Source of the DNA: Coraliomargarita sinensis
GTDB taxonomy: Bacteria; Verrucomicrobiota; Verrucomicrobiia; Opitutales; Coraliomargaritaceae
DNA: 64,000 bases
Direction: 5' to 3'
NCBI RefSeq assembly: GCF_003185655.1
Contig: NZ_QHJQ01000005.1
Coordinates: 62,001-126,000, forward strand
A program made the translations under genes and the position numbers. The notes below the pieces were generated by a model that was not told the origin of the DNA, made no database searches, and worked only from the letters and a program-made list of their open reading frames with translations. Each line of letters begins with the position of its first letter. Positions within the stretch are counted from its first letter, which is position 1. Shown piece by piece: positions 18,980 through 27,189 of this stretch.

Positions 18980-20512
18980 ATGAAAGGGAATCACCAAAAG
19001 CCTTTTAATATGCTAAACCGTATTCTTTTTCTAGTCACTGGATTCACTACGTTATTGAGTGTCGAGCTCTTCGCGGACAGCGCTGACTTGAACGGTGCAC
19101 CAGATCCACGGCCGAATATTGTCTTTTTTATCTCCGATGATATGTCCTGGGAAGATTTCGGTTGTTATGGGCACCCGTCGATTCAAACGCCCAACGTCGA
19201 TAGACTGGCGGACCAAGGGATGCGCTTTGATAACGCGTACCTGACCACCAGTAGCTGCAGTCCCTCTCGTTGCAGTATCATCACCGGACGCTACCCGCAC
19301 AATACGGGAGCTCCGGAGCTTCATTCCAAGCTTCCGGACGATCAGCTGCGTTTCCCGGAGCTCTTGCGTCAGGCTGGCTATTATACGGTCCTTTCGGGCA
19401 AAAACCACATGTTCAGCTATGAGGACCGGGCATTTGACCTCATGACCCGCGGGGGTGGGGCCAGTGGTTCGGAGGATTGGCTGGGCATCGTCCAGGAGCG
19501 CCCGAAGGACAAGCCCTTCTTTTTCTATTTTGCCTCCTATGACGGGCACCGTGCCTGGCACATCGACGACAAAGCTCCGGTCTACAGTCCGGAGGATGTC
19601 GTCGTGCCGCCGTATCTTGTTGATACACCTGAGGTTCGCGAGGATCTGGCCAAGTATTACCACGAAGTCAGCCGCTACGACCATTATATCGGCGTGGTCA
19701 CCGAGGAATTGAAACGACAGGGGGTATTGGACAATACCCTGATCGTGGTGGCGACCGACAACGGACGTCCTTTCCCCCGTGACAAAACCTATCTTTACGA
19801 CAGTGGCATCAAAACACCCTGGGTGGTGCATTACCCCGCCATGATCGACGAGCCCGCGGCGACAGATAGTCTAATCAGTGTGATTGATCTGAGTGCGACC
19901 TGTCTGGAGCTGGCTGGACTGGACATCCCCGAATCAGTTCAAGGTCGTAGTTTTACGCCCATTTTGAAGGATCCCGACTCGGTGGTACGTGAAGTGGTTT
20001 TTGCCGAACACAATTGGCACGTCTATCAGTCTCACGAGCGTATGGTGCGTTTTGACGACTACCTTTACATTAAAAACAACTACCCGGAGGAGCAGAATCT
20101 GGGGCACGAGTCGGACATGGTATATCTTTCCGGCCGTGAATTGTGGAAGGCCCATGCCGCGGGTGAGACTCTCTGGCATCAACAACAAGTTTTTGCCCAT
20201 CCTTTTCCTGAGGAGCAACTCTTCCATGTCAGCCGGGATCCCAATCAGCTCTGGAATATCGTGGATGAGCCCGCCTATGCCGCCAAGCTCCAGCAGGCTC
20301 GCAGCCTACTGGCGGATTGGACCGAGCAGACCGGCGATACCATTCCGGAAAATCCCACGCCCAACCGCCGGGAACCTCCGAAAATAGTGGATGGGGAAAT
20401 TATCCCGATGGGGAAGAAGCACGGACGCCAGAATCCTCACGCAGAATTCCCCGGTGCCGCCAGCAATGCGACCGAGATCAACCATCCGGGGCCGATCAAA
20501 ATTGACGGTTAA
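18980..20512 (+). CDS. Secreted S1-type sulfatase
   Basis: 510 residues. A signal peptide (MLNRILFLVTGFTTLLSVEL) starts at the second methionine (19010), which is an equally plausible start. The alkaline-phosphatase-fold metal motif is FFISDDMSWEDFGCYG. The formylglycine motif is SSCSPSRCSIITGRYPHN, with Cys93 (counted from 18980) converted to formylglycine by a maturase not in this window. ATDNGRPFPRDK holds the second metal aspartate/asparagine pair. It hydrolyses sulfate esters, probably on an algal polysaccharide. First of a rightward run with a second sulfatase and a glycosidase. Confidence 0.93.
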   Translation: MKGNHQKPFNMLNRILFLVTGFTTLLSVELFADSADLNGAPDPRPNIVFFISDDMSWEDFGCYGHPSIQTPNVDRLADQGMRFDNAYLTTSSCSPSRCSIITGRYPHNTGAPELHSKLPDDQLRFPELLRQAGYYTVLSGKNHMFSYEDRAFDLMTRGGGASGSEDWLGIVQERPKDKPFFFYFASYDGHRAWHIDDKAPVYSPEDVVVPPYLVDTPEVREDLAKYYHEVSRYDHYIGVVTEELKRQGVLDNTLIVVATDNGRPFPRDKTYLYDSGIKTPWVVHYPAMIDEPAATDSLISVIDLSATCLELAGLDIPESVQGRSFTPILKDPDSVVREVVFAEHNWHVYQSHERMVRFDDYLYIKNNYPEEQNLGHESDMVYLSGRELWKAHAAGETLWHQQQVFAHPFPEEQLFHVSRDPNQLWNIVDEPAYAAKLQQARSLLADWTEQTGDTIPENPTPNRREPPKIVDGEIIPMGKKHGRQNPHAEFPGAASNATEINHPGPIKIDG

Positions 20513-20597
20513 GGAAAAACCGGACGGCGAACGACTTATTTCAACTGACACGAGACTCGACCTGTCGATTTTCTGGTAACACTCTTCATTTACGCGT

Positions 20598-22334
20598 ATG
20601 ACGAAGTCCCGTTTTATTCTCTCATGGCTACTGTGCCTTTTGTTATCTTCGTTGCTGAATGCGGCGACTGAAAAGCGGCCCAACGTCATTCTTATCATTA
20701 CTGACGATCAGGGGTATGGCGAAATTTCAGCTCACGGGCATCCTTACTTGGAGACGCCTCATATGGATGCGCTGCATGGTGAGAGTGTGCGTTTTACGGA
20801 TTTTCACGTCGATCCGACTTGTTCCCCGACACGGGCCGCACTCCTGACGGGCCGTTATTCAACCCGTACCGGGGTGTGGCACACGATCAACGGGCGATCG
20901 ATGATGCGTGGCGAGGAATTAACCATGGCGGAGGTCTTCAAAGCCAACGGTTATGCTACTGCCATGATCGGCAAGTGGCACTTGGGGGCGAACTATCCCT
21001 TCCGTCCTTCGGATCAGGGATTTGAGCACACAGTTTGGCATATGGATGGCGTAATCGGAGGCAGCCCGGACTATTGGGAGAATGATTATTACGACGACCA
21101 CTACATGACCAACGGCGAGTGGAAGCAGTACGAAGGTTACTGCACCGATGTCTGGTTCGAGGAAGCAACCAAATTCGTTGAAGCCAATCGGGAGGAGCCG
21201 TTCTTTCTCTACCTTTCCACGAATGCGCCGCACGGGCCTTATATCGTCGACGAACGATACTCCAAGCCTTTCATGGACCGGGGCATGCCGGAGAATTTGG
21301 CCAAGTTCTACGGAATGATTGTCAACATTGATGAGAATTTGGGCAAGTTCCGCGAACAGCTTGAGGCGATGGGAGTCGCCGAAAATACTTTGCTGATTTT
21401 TATGACGGACAACGGCACCACTGCGGGCTGGATCTGCCAAAAGTCGGGCTACGAGTATTACAACGCCGGGATGCGGGGATGGAAAAGCTCAGCCTGGGAA
21501 GGTGGGCATCGCGTGCCCATTTTCTGGCACTGGCCCGAACGTGGATGGAACGAGGGCCGTGACGTGACGGGTTTGACGGCGCACATTGATATCCTGCCCA
21601 CCTTTGTCGACATACTGAATCTGAAAAAACCGGAGGGCCCTGAAATTGACGGGCAGTCATTAGGCAGACTCCTGAAGGGAGAAGAGGACATCTCGTTTGA
21701 GGACCGTTCGCTTTTTGTTCACGTGCAGCGCAGCTTTCTCCCGCCCAAATGGGACGATTCGGTGGCGATGCGTGGCGATTGGCGTCTGATCGAAGGCCAG
21801 GAACTCTACAATCTCCAGAATGACCCCGGGCAGGACAACGATGTTGCCGAAGCCCACCCCGAAGTTGTGGCGCAACTACGTAACGATTACGAGGATTGGT
21901 GGGCTTCGCTCCAACCAGCCATGGAACGAACCGTGCGCCACGTTCTGGGTGGTGGCGAAAATCCGATGACCTTGAACAGCCACGACTGGCTGATGCCGGA
22001 CGAGACGGTTGCAGTCTGGCACCAGAGCCACGTACGCCGGGGAGACCTGAAAAACGGTCCCTGGGCGGTCGAGGTGGCTCAGGACGGGATTTATGAAATT
22101 TCGCTCTATCGTTGGGCTCCCTATCTCGAGAAAGCGATGGAGATGAAATCAGCCCGTCTGCGAATTGATGGGTTTGAGGTGTCCAAAGACGTTCTGAACG
22201 ATGCCACATCTGCCCGTTTTCTGGTGAAATTAAACGCCGGTCCTACCATGCTCAAGACTTGGCTGGAGCGCCCCAACGGAGATGAGAGTGGGGCGTATTA
22301 CTGTGATGTTCGATACGTCGGGCCATCGAAGTAG
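20598..22334 (+). CDS. Secreted S1-type arylsulfatase-like enzyme with C-terminal beta domain
   Basis: 578 residues. The signal peptide covers about 1-22 (FILSWLLCLLLSSLLNAA). Metal motif: IITDDQGYGEISAHGHP. Formylglycine motif: PTCSPTRAALLTGRYS (Cys75). MTDNGTTAGW and WEGGHRVPIFWHWP are the second metal and substrate segments. The last 120 or so residues, after the usual sulfatase end, read as a beta-sandwich-like extension that could bind carbohydrate. It ends 14 bases before the glycosidase gene, so the two are almost certainly co-translated from one message. Confidence 0.93.
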   Translation: MTKSRFILSWLLCLLLSSLLNAATEKRPNVILIITDDQGYGEISAHGHPYLETPHMDALHGESVRFTDFHVDPTCSPTRAALLTGRYSTRTGVWHTINGRSMMRGEELTMAEVFKANGYATAMIGKWHLGANYPFRPSDQGFEHTVWHMDGVIGGSPDYWENDYYDDHYMTNGEWKQYEGYCTDVWFEEATKFVEANREEPFFLYLSTNAPHGPYIVDERYSKPFMDRGMPENLAKFYGMIVNIDENLGKFREQLEAMGVAENTLLIFMTDNGTTAGWICQKSGYEYYNAGMRGWKSSAWEGGHRVPIFWHWPERGWNEGRDVTGLTAHIDILPTFVDILNLKKPEGPEIDGQSLGRLLKGEEDISFEDRSLFVHVQRSFLPPKWDDSVAMRGDWRLIEGQELYNLQNDPGQDNDVAEAHPEVVAQLRNDYEDWWASLQPAMERTVRHVLGGGENPMTLNSHDWLMPDETVAVWHQSHVRRGDLKNGPWAVEVAQDGIYEISLYRWAPYLEKAMEMKSARLRIDGFEVSKDVLNDATSARFLVKLNAGPTMLKTWLERPNGDESGAYYCDVRYVGPSK

Positions 22335-22348
22335 GACCTCACACGCCG

Positions 22349-24019
22349 ATGCATTATCTTTCAGCCAGCAGGAGGCTCGAATGTAATAGGCAGGGAGCTC
22401 TGTATTACCTCGAACAGGCGTCCCGCCTGTTTTTCTTCCGAAGACACGGCGTACTATTTCTTATCGCCGTGCTCTCGTTCCAATCGGCGCATGCTGTCAA
22501 AGGCGCTACCGGAATTCTAAGCCATACGAAGCTCAAGTCCTACGTCGAGCGCTTCAATGCCGACGACGAAGAACTCTACGCCAATATTCCCAACTCGAAG
22601 GCCTACAGATTCTTACAGGCCAACATTCCGCTCTTCGAATGTCCCGATGAAGACTTCGAGCGGACGTACTACTTTCGCTGGTGGACGTACCGCAAGCATA
22701 TCAGGGAAACTCCGGAGGGCTACGTGATTACTGAATTCCTGCCGGAAGTTTCCTGGTCGCGAAAATACAACACCATCAGCTGTCCGTCGGGCCATCACTT
22801 CTACGAGGGGCGTTGGTTGCACAATCCGGTCTATCTTGATGACTATGCGAAATTCTGGCTTCGAGGAGAGGGCATGCCGAGACAGTACAGTTGTTGGCTC
22901 GCGGATGCTATTTACGCGCGCCATTTGGTGAACCCTGATCCAGGCCTCATGGTCGAACTTCTGGATTCCATGGTGGAAAACTACGAAGCCTGGGAGAAGA
23001 CAAAGCTCGGAGAACTCGGACTCTTTTATCAGATCGACGACCGTGACGGGATGGAGGTCTCCATCGGAGGCAGCGGGTATCGCGCCACGATTAATTCCTA
23101 CATGTACGGTGACGCCAAAGCGATCGCACGGATCGCGCGCTTGGCAGGTCGAGCCGGTCTAGAGGAAAAATTCGAAGCTAAAGCGGCTAAAATTAAATCA
23201 TTGCTTCTCTCAAGACTTTGGGACCCGAAGGACAAGTTTTTCAAGGTGCTGGACAAGACGACTCTTGAGAAAGCCGACGTTCGTGAACAGCACGGCTACA
23301 CCCCCTGGTATTTCAATTTGCCCGAGCCCGGTGAGGGCTATGAATCCGCTTGGAAGCAATTGGTGGACCCCGGGGGCTTTCACGCGCCCTACGGCCCGAC
23401 AACGGCGGAACAGAGGCACCCCGGGTTTTCCATAAGCTACGAAGGCCATGAATGCCAGTGGAACGGTCCCTCCTGGCCGCTTGCGACCTCGGTCACGCTT
23501 ACGGCCCTGGCCAATGTTCTGAACAACTACGAGCAGGATGCGATTGGCAAAAGGGACTACTTTGAAACCCTCCAAATCTACACTCGTTCGCACCTGATGC
23601 AGCGGGAGGACGGCAAAATTGTCCCCTGGATCGATGAGAACCTGCATCCTTACACTGGTAAATGGATCGCCCGCACCCGGTTGAAGAACTGGAAAGAGGG
23701 CGGCTGGTCGGATCAAAAGGGCGGAAAAGAGCGTGGCAAGGATTACAACCATTCCAGCTACTGCGACCTGATCATCACCGGCTTGGTGGGACTACGCCCG
23801 CGGGCGGATAACGTCGTGGAGGTTAACCCGCTTTTACCCGAAGTATTGTGGGATTACTTCTGTTTGGATCAGGTGCGCTACAAAGGACGGGTGTTGACGA
23901 TCATCTGGGATCGAACGGGTGAGAAATACGGTCGTGGCAAGGGGCTTACAATACTGGCCGACGGTAAGACGATTGCGCATAGTCCACGGCTCGAATGTAT
24001 CATCGTAGAGCTTTTATAA
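22349..24019 (+). CDS. MGH1/GH63-like (alpha/alpha)6-barrel glycoside hydrolase
   Basis: 556 residues. The core from about residue 55 resembles the mannosylglycerate hydrolase/GH63-type (alpha/alpha)6 barrel, with WNGPSWPLATSVTLTAL, GYTPWYFNLP, HNPVYLDDYAKF and the C-terminal HSSYCDLIITGLVGLRP. Acidic catalytic residues probably lie near EGHECQWNGP. A hydrophobic segment FLIAVLSFQSAHA (about 38-50) looks like a signal peptide, but it is preceded by 35 residues. Part of that stretch (YLEQASRLFFF) is the translation of a palindromic intergenic repeat at 22413-22431. No better start exists between the repeat and the signal peptide, so the repeat appears to be truly coding. Confidence 0.8.
   Translation: MHYLSASRRLECNRQGALYYLEQASRLFFFRRHGVLFLIAVLSFQSAHAVKGATGILSHTKLKSYVERFNADDEELYANIPNSKAYRFLQANIPLFECPDEDFERTYYFRWWTYRKHIRETPEGYVITEFLPEVSWSRKYNTISCPSGHHFYEGRWLHNPVYLDDYAKFWLRGEGMPRQYSCWLADAIYARHLVNPDPGLMVELLDSMVENYEAWEKTKLGELGLFYQIDDRDGMEVSIGGSGYRATINSYMYGDAKAIARIARLAGRAGLEEKFEAKAAKIKSLLLSRLWDPKDKFFKVLDKTTLEKADVREQHGYTPWYFNLPEPGEGYESAWKQLVDPGGFHAPYGPTTAEQRHPGFSISYEGHECQWNGPSWPLATSVTLTALANVLNNYEQDAIGKRDYFETLQIYTRSHLMQREDGKIVPWIDENLHPYTGKWIARTRLKNWKEGGWSDQKGGKERGKDYNHSSYCDLIITGLVGLRPRADNVVEVNPLLPEVLWDYFCLDQVRYKGRVLTIIWDRTGEKYGRGKGLTILADGKTIAHSPRLECIIVELL
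22413..22434. repeat. AACAGGCG-TCC-CGCCTGTT palindromic repeat inside coding sequence
   Basis: Perfect 8-base arms (22413-22420 and 22424-22431) around TCC, then a T-run. The same element, with one arm base and one loop base changed, recurs at 24065-24083. Here it lies in frame within the N-terminus of the glycosidase. Confidence 0.75.
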
Positions 24020-24064
24020 GGGGTGGCGAAATGCGGGACAGGCCAGAGGCGCTGTCCTGCGTAG

Positions 24065-24086
24065 GACAGGCGCCCCGCCTGTCTTT
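24065..24086. terminator. Second copy of the ACAGGCG palindrome, acting as terminator between convergent genes
   Basis: GACAGGCG (24065-24072), CCC loop and CGCCTGTC (24076-24083), followed by TTT, end two bases before the stop of the minus-strand sulfatase. The upstream GCGCTGTCCT...AGGACAGGCGC can form an alternative stem. Position between two convergent stops (24019 and 24085) fits a terminator role. Confidence 0.65.
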
Positions 24087-25392
24087 AAAGGTGACCGCAA
24101 CAAGCTGCCGATTTGTCAGGATCCCAGTGCGCCTTTTGCAGCTTCTTCAAGTGTTGCACTGTTTCCGGATGTTGGTCCGCCAGATTCTCTTTTTCATAGG
24201 GATCCTTCTTCAGATTGTAGAGTTCAATACCTTCGGGCTTGGTGGCAAAGCTTCGGTCGGGATCGACCACGGTAGGAATGAGTAACTTCCACCATCCATG
24301 GATGACGACTTGAGTAAAAAGGCTTTTTGCCGGGTTGGAGAGATTCGCAATATCATGGTTGTAGGCCTCGACGAAGACCGTATCGCGCGCCTGCATCGCA
24401 TCCCGGTTCATCATATTCAGGCCCGGTAGGTCACCGGGATCCTTGGCGCCAGTGATCTCGAGGATGGTTTTTGGCAGGTCGGTGACATGGGCGAGAGTCA
24501 CATTGTCCATCGCAGGCCTGACTTTACCCGGCCAACGGATCATCATAGGGGTGCGGATCCCTTTTTCGTAGGGGCTGAGCTTGGCGCGGTGGTTGTTCCA
24601 CATGTCGTGGTTGGGATCCCAGCCGTTATCTGCGAGATAGAGAACGACCGTTTTATTCTTTAAACCGTTGGCAACCAGATAGTCTTCAAGTTCGCCGGTG
24701 GTTTCATCCAGCCACTCCACCATGGCATAATATTTTTCTGCTGCGGGATTGGGACCGTTGCCCCGGTATTTTTTGAGCAATCTCTCCGGCGGATTATGCG
24801 GCGTATGCGGGAGGAAGGGTGCGTGCCAGATGAAGAAGGGTTTGTCTGCTGCCTCCGCGTTCTCGATGAAATCGAATATCGGCTGCATCGTTTGTCGTCC
24901 GATCCTGAGCCCCTCATCTCCATGTCGATTTCCTTTGCGGGTCATGCCGTGTGTGAAGCCCATCTCCTCATAGGTGCCGTTCCAGAGCTTGCCGGTCTGG
25001 AAGGTAAGGTAGCCCGCTTCGGTCAGGGCTTTCGGAAGCAGGAGGGAGTTGCTCTGCAATTGATCGAGCAGCGCTTCCCGTTTGCCCCGAGGGGAACGGT
25101 CATCTGACAGATCATTTCCCGTGATCCGGTGCTCGTGCGGTAGTTTTCCGGTAAGGAGTGAGGCCAGAGTAGGGGAGCAAACGGGCATGACGTAGCCCCG
25201 GGTGTAGGTCAGGCTCTCGTCCGCCAGCTTGTCGAGGACCGGCGTGTTGACCCGGTCCGACCCCATGAAGCCGTAATCATCAAAGGCATGGTCGTCCGAA
25301 ATGATGAGGATGACATTGGGGCGCTCAGCCGCTGCAAACGAGAGGGCAGAAAAAAAGAGAAAGGCGAGTCGTTTGACCGTAAGAGGCATCAT
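24085..25392 (-). CDS. S1-type sulfatase with altered formylglycine motif
   Basis: 435 residues. Signal peptide MMPLTVKRLAFLFFSALSFA. Metal motif IISDDHAFDDYGFMG. The active-site motif reads PVCSPTLASLLTGKLPHEH: Cys72 and Pro74 are kept, but the arginine two residues after the proline, normally required for formylglycine maturation and sulfate binding, is Leu76. The rest of the fold, including LADNGWDPNHDMW and KGIRTPMMIRWPGK, is intact, so it is not decaying. It may belong to a divergent sulfatase subfamily. It is divergent from the neighbouring acetylesterase across a 112-base promoter region. Confidence 0.9.
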   Translation of the reverse strand: MMPLTVKRLAFLFFSALSFAAAERPNVILIISDDHAFDDYGFMGSDRVNTPVLDKLADESLTYTRGYVMPVCSPTLASLLTGKLPHEHRITGNDLSDDRSPRGKREALLDQLQSNSLLLPKALTEAGYLTFQTGKLWNGTYEEMGFTHGMTRKGNRHGDEGLRIGRQTMQPIFDFIENAEAADKPFFIWHAPFLPHTPHNPPERLLKKYRGNGPNPAAEKYYAMVEWLDETTGELEDYLVANGLKNKTVVLYLADNGWDPNHDMWNNHRAKLSPYEKGIRTPMMIRWPGKVRPAMDNVTLAHVTDLPKTILEITGAKDPGDLPGLNMMNRDAMQARDTVFVEAYNHDIANLSNPAKSLFTQVVIHGWWKLLIPTVVDPDRSFATKPEGIELYNLKKDPYEKENLADQHPETVQHLKKLQKAHWDPDKSAACCGHL

Positions 25393-25430
25393 TAGTATTT
25401 AGTGAACTTCCGAGGGAAGAAAGGAGACAA

Positions 25431-25451
25431 CTTGCTTATAAATAAGACAAG
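25431..25451. promoter_or_regulatory. Imperfect dyad in the divergent sulfatase/acetylesterase promoter region
   Basis: CTTGCTTAT (25431-25439) faces ATAAGACAAG (25442-25451), an inverted repeat with one base out of register, about 40 bases upstream of the sulfatase and 54 upstream of the esterase start. This is where an operator for both genes would be expected. Confidence 0.35.
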
Positions 25452-25504
25452 TCTTTCATTCGAATAAACTTCAAGAGCATCTTTTCTAAACTTAAGAGCC
25501 ACTC

Positions 25505-26962
25505 ATGCGATTTAAAACGAGAATTATTCCGTCGATTGCCCTAACAGCGATCGCCTCAATGTTTATTCCGGCGCTGAATGCCGAGGAAGCTCCGGTCAAA
25601 GTCTATATCCTTTCCGGGCAGTCGAATATGGTCGGCATCGGCCAGTTCACAGGCGGTAGTCAGGGATGGAAAGAGGAATTCACCGATTTGACGATTTCGA
25701 CCTATCCCGGAAGTTATGACGCCTCGCTCGACTATGATGCGGCGGAGCCCAGCGAAGTTTTTGAGTTCGAAAGCTTGAAAGCGCTGAGGGAAAGCGAGTT
25801 CCCGAAAGAGGGGGTGATCGTGCTGCGGGGCTTTATCGAGATGCCCGAAACCGGCATCTACGAATTCAAATCAGGCTGGGCCGATGCGACCTACGGCATT
25901 ATGCGTATCGGAGACGAAGTCGCGTACCGCAAAGAACCGGGTGAGGAGGAACCGACCATCACGCCGACCAAACTGAAAGCGGGTGAGAAAGTTCCTTTCC
26001 GAATCATCTATTTCGGCCATGGGCCAATCACGGGTTGGTATTTCCGACTCGATTTGCCGGGTACCCTGAAGACCGTGGTTCTACAGGAGGGAAAGTTTCC
26101 CTACCTGATCAACGACGCGAATGAGTTCGTTCCGCGGGACGACGTTTGGTATCGCGGTGAGGTCACCGCAAAGGGCAATCAATGGCTGAACTACGGTTGC
26201 GGCGCGGGCAAGACCAGTATCGGACCGGAACTTGGCTTTGGTCACATGGTCGGCAATTATCACGACGAGCCAGTGCTTTTGCTGAAAACAAGCCAGGGTA
26301 ACCGATCGCTGGGTTGGGACTTCCTGCCCCCGGGTTCCGAGCGCTTTGAGGTCACTGACGAGGAGGGGAAGACCTGGGTCTATGCGGGCTACAAGGATTC
26401 GCCATCGCGCTGGGAGAAAGGAACGGAGCCGGAGGCGATTAATTGGTACGCAGGTAAGCAATACGACGATTGCTTCAATGCAGCGAAGGCGGTGCTGGCC
26501 AACTTCGACGAGGAATTTCCCCACTGGGCGGGACGCGGTTATGAAATCGCCGGCTTCGGTTGGTGGCAGGGCCACAAGGATGGCGGCGAGCGCGGTGAGG
26601 GCGAGGCCGGTGTGCACGCTCAGCGTTACGAGGAAAACCTGGTGACGCTCATCAATGCGCTGCGCAATGAGTTTAATGCACCGGGTGCCCCCTTTGTGGT
26701 GGCTACCTGCGGGTTCAACGGCGGCGAGGGTTGGCAGCCGGGCAGCAGCGCCGATACCATCTTCAAGGCCCAGATGGCAGTGAGCGATCCGGTCAAATAT
26801 CCTGAATTCGGTGGCACGGTTTTTACCGCCGACACACGCCCGTTTTATCGTCCGCCGGAGGAGTCCCCCCGAAACCAAAGTTTCCATTACCACGGCAATG
26901 CCGAGACCTATATGCTGGTCGGTGAAGCCATGGGCCGGGCCATGGTCCGGCTGAAGGAATAG
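25505..26962 (+). CDS. SASA-family acetylesterase with inserted PA14-like domain
   Basis: 485 residues, signal peptide ending near IPALNAEE. The SGNH nucleophile block YILSGQSNMVG (Ser40) is followed not by the usual esterase continuation but by about 140 residues (50-190). That stretch reads like a PA14 beta-barrel: VIVLRGFIEMPETGIYEFKS, ATYGIMRIGDEVAYRK, FRIIYFGHGPITGWYFRLDL. The esterase then resumes with DEPVLLLKTSQGNRSLGWDF and the GFGWWQGHKDGG block. The paralogue at 3655 lacks the insert. It probably deacetylates a polymer held by the PA14-like module, next to sulfatases and a glycosidase. Confidence 0.85.
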   Translation: MRFKTRIIPSIALTAIASMFIPALNAEEAPVKVYILSGQSNMVGIGQFTGGSQGWKEEFTDLTISTYPGSYDASLDYDAAEPSEVFEFESLKALRESEFPKEGVIVLRGFIEMPETGIYEFKSGWADATYGIMRIGDEVAYRKEPGEEEPTITPTKLKAGEKVPFRIIYFGHGPITGWYFRLDLPGTLKTVVLQEGKFPYLINDANEFVPRDDVWYRGEVTAKGNQWLNYGCGAGKTSIGPELGFGHMVGNYHDEPVLLLKTSQGNRSLGWDFLPPGSERFEVTDEEGKTWVYAGYKDSPSRWEKGTEPEAINWYAGKQYDDCFNAAKAVLANFDEEFPHWAGRGYEIAGFGWWQGHKDGGERGEGEAGVHAQRYEENLVTLINALRNEFNAPGAPFVVATCGFNGGEGWQPGSSADTIFKAQMAVSDPVKYPEFGGTVFTADTRPFYRPPEESPRNQSFHYHGNAETYMLVGEAMGRAMVRLKE

Positions 26963-27061
26963 CCCGCATCGCTACCGGCAGTCACGAGGCCTGTAAGCCC
27001 GATTTTGAAGCACCCGGGTTGAAAACGCTGGGACCACCGGCGAATTGGCTCAGAACCGGCC

Positions 27062-27090
27062 TCGACCTGCTTTAAATTTGTACAGGTCGA
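27062..27090. promoter_or_regulatory. TCGACCTG/CAGGTCGA inverted repeat upstream of the large protease
   Basis: Perfect 8-base arms at 27062-27069 and 27083-27090 around an AT-rich 13-base centre containing TTTAAATTT, 100 bases upstream of the start at 27190. It could be an operator or a hairpin after the esterase gene; there is no T-run. Confidence 0.35.
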
Positions 27091-27189
27091 CGCGGCAGTT
27101 TTACGGCTCCAAAGCGATAAATCGACTTGCGGGAAAAGTGTGGGCTGAGGACATTACCCCCATCGTTTCCCCGTTTTATCTATAAAGTC

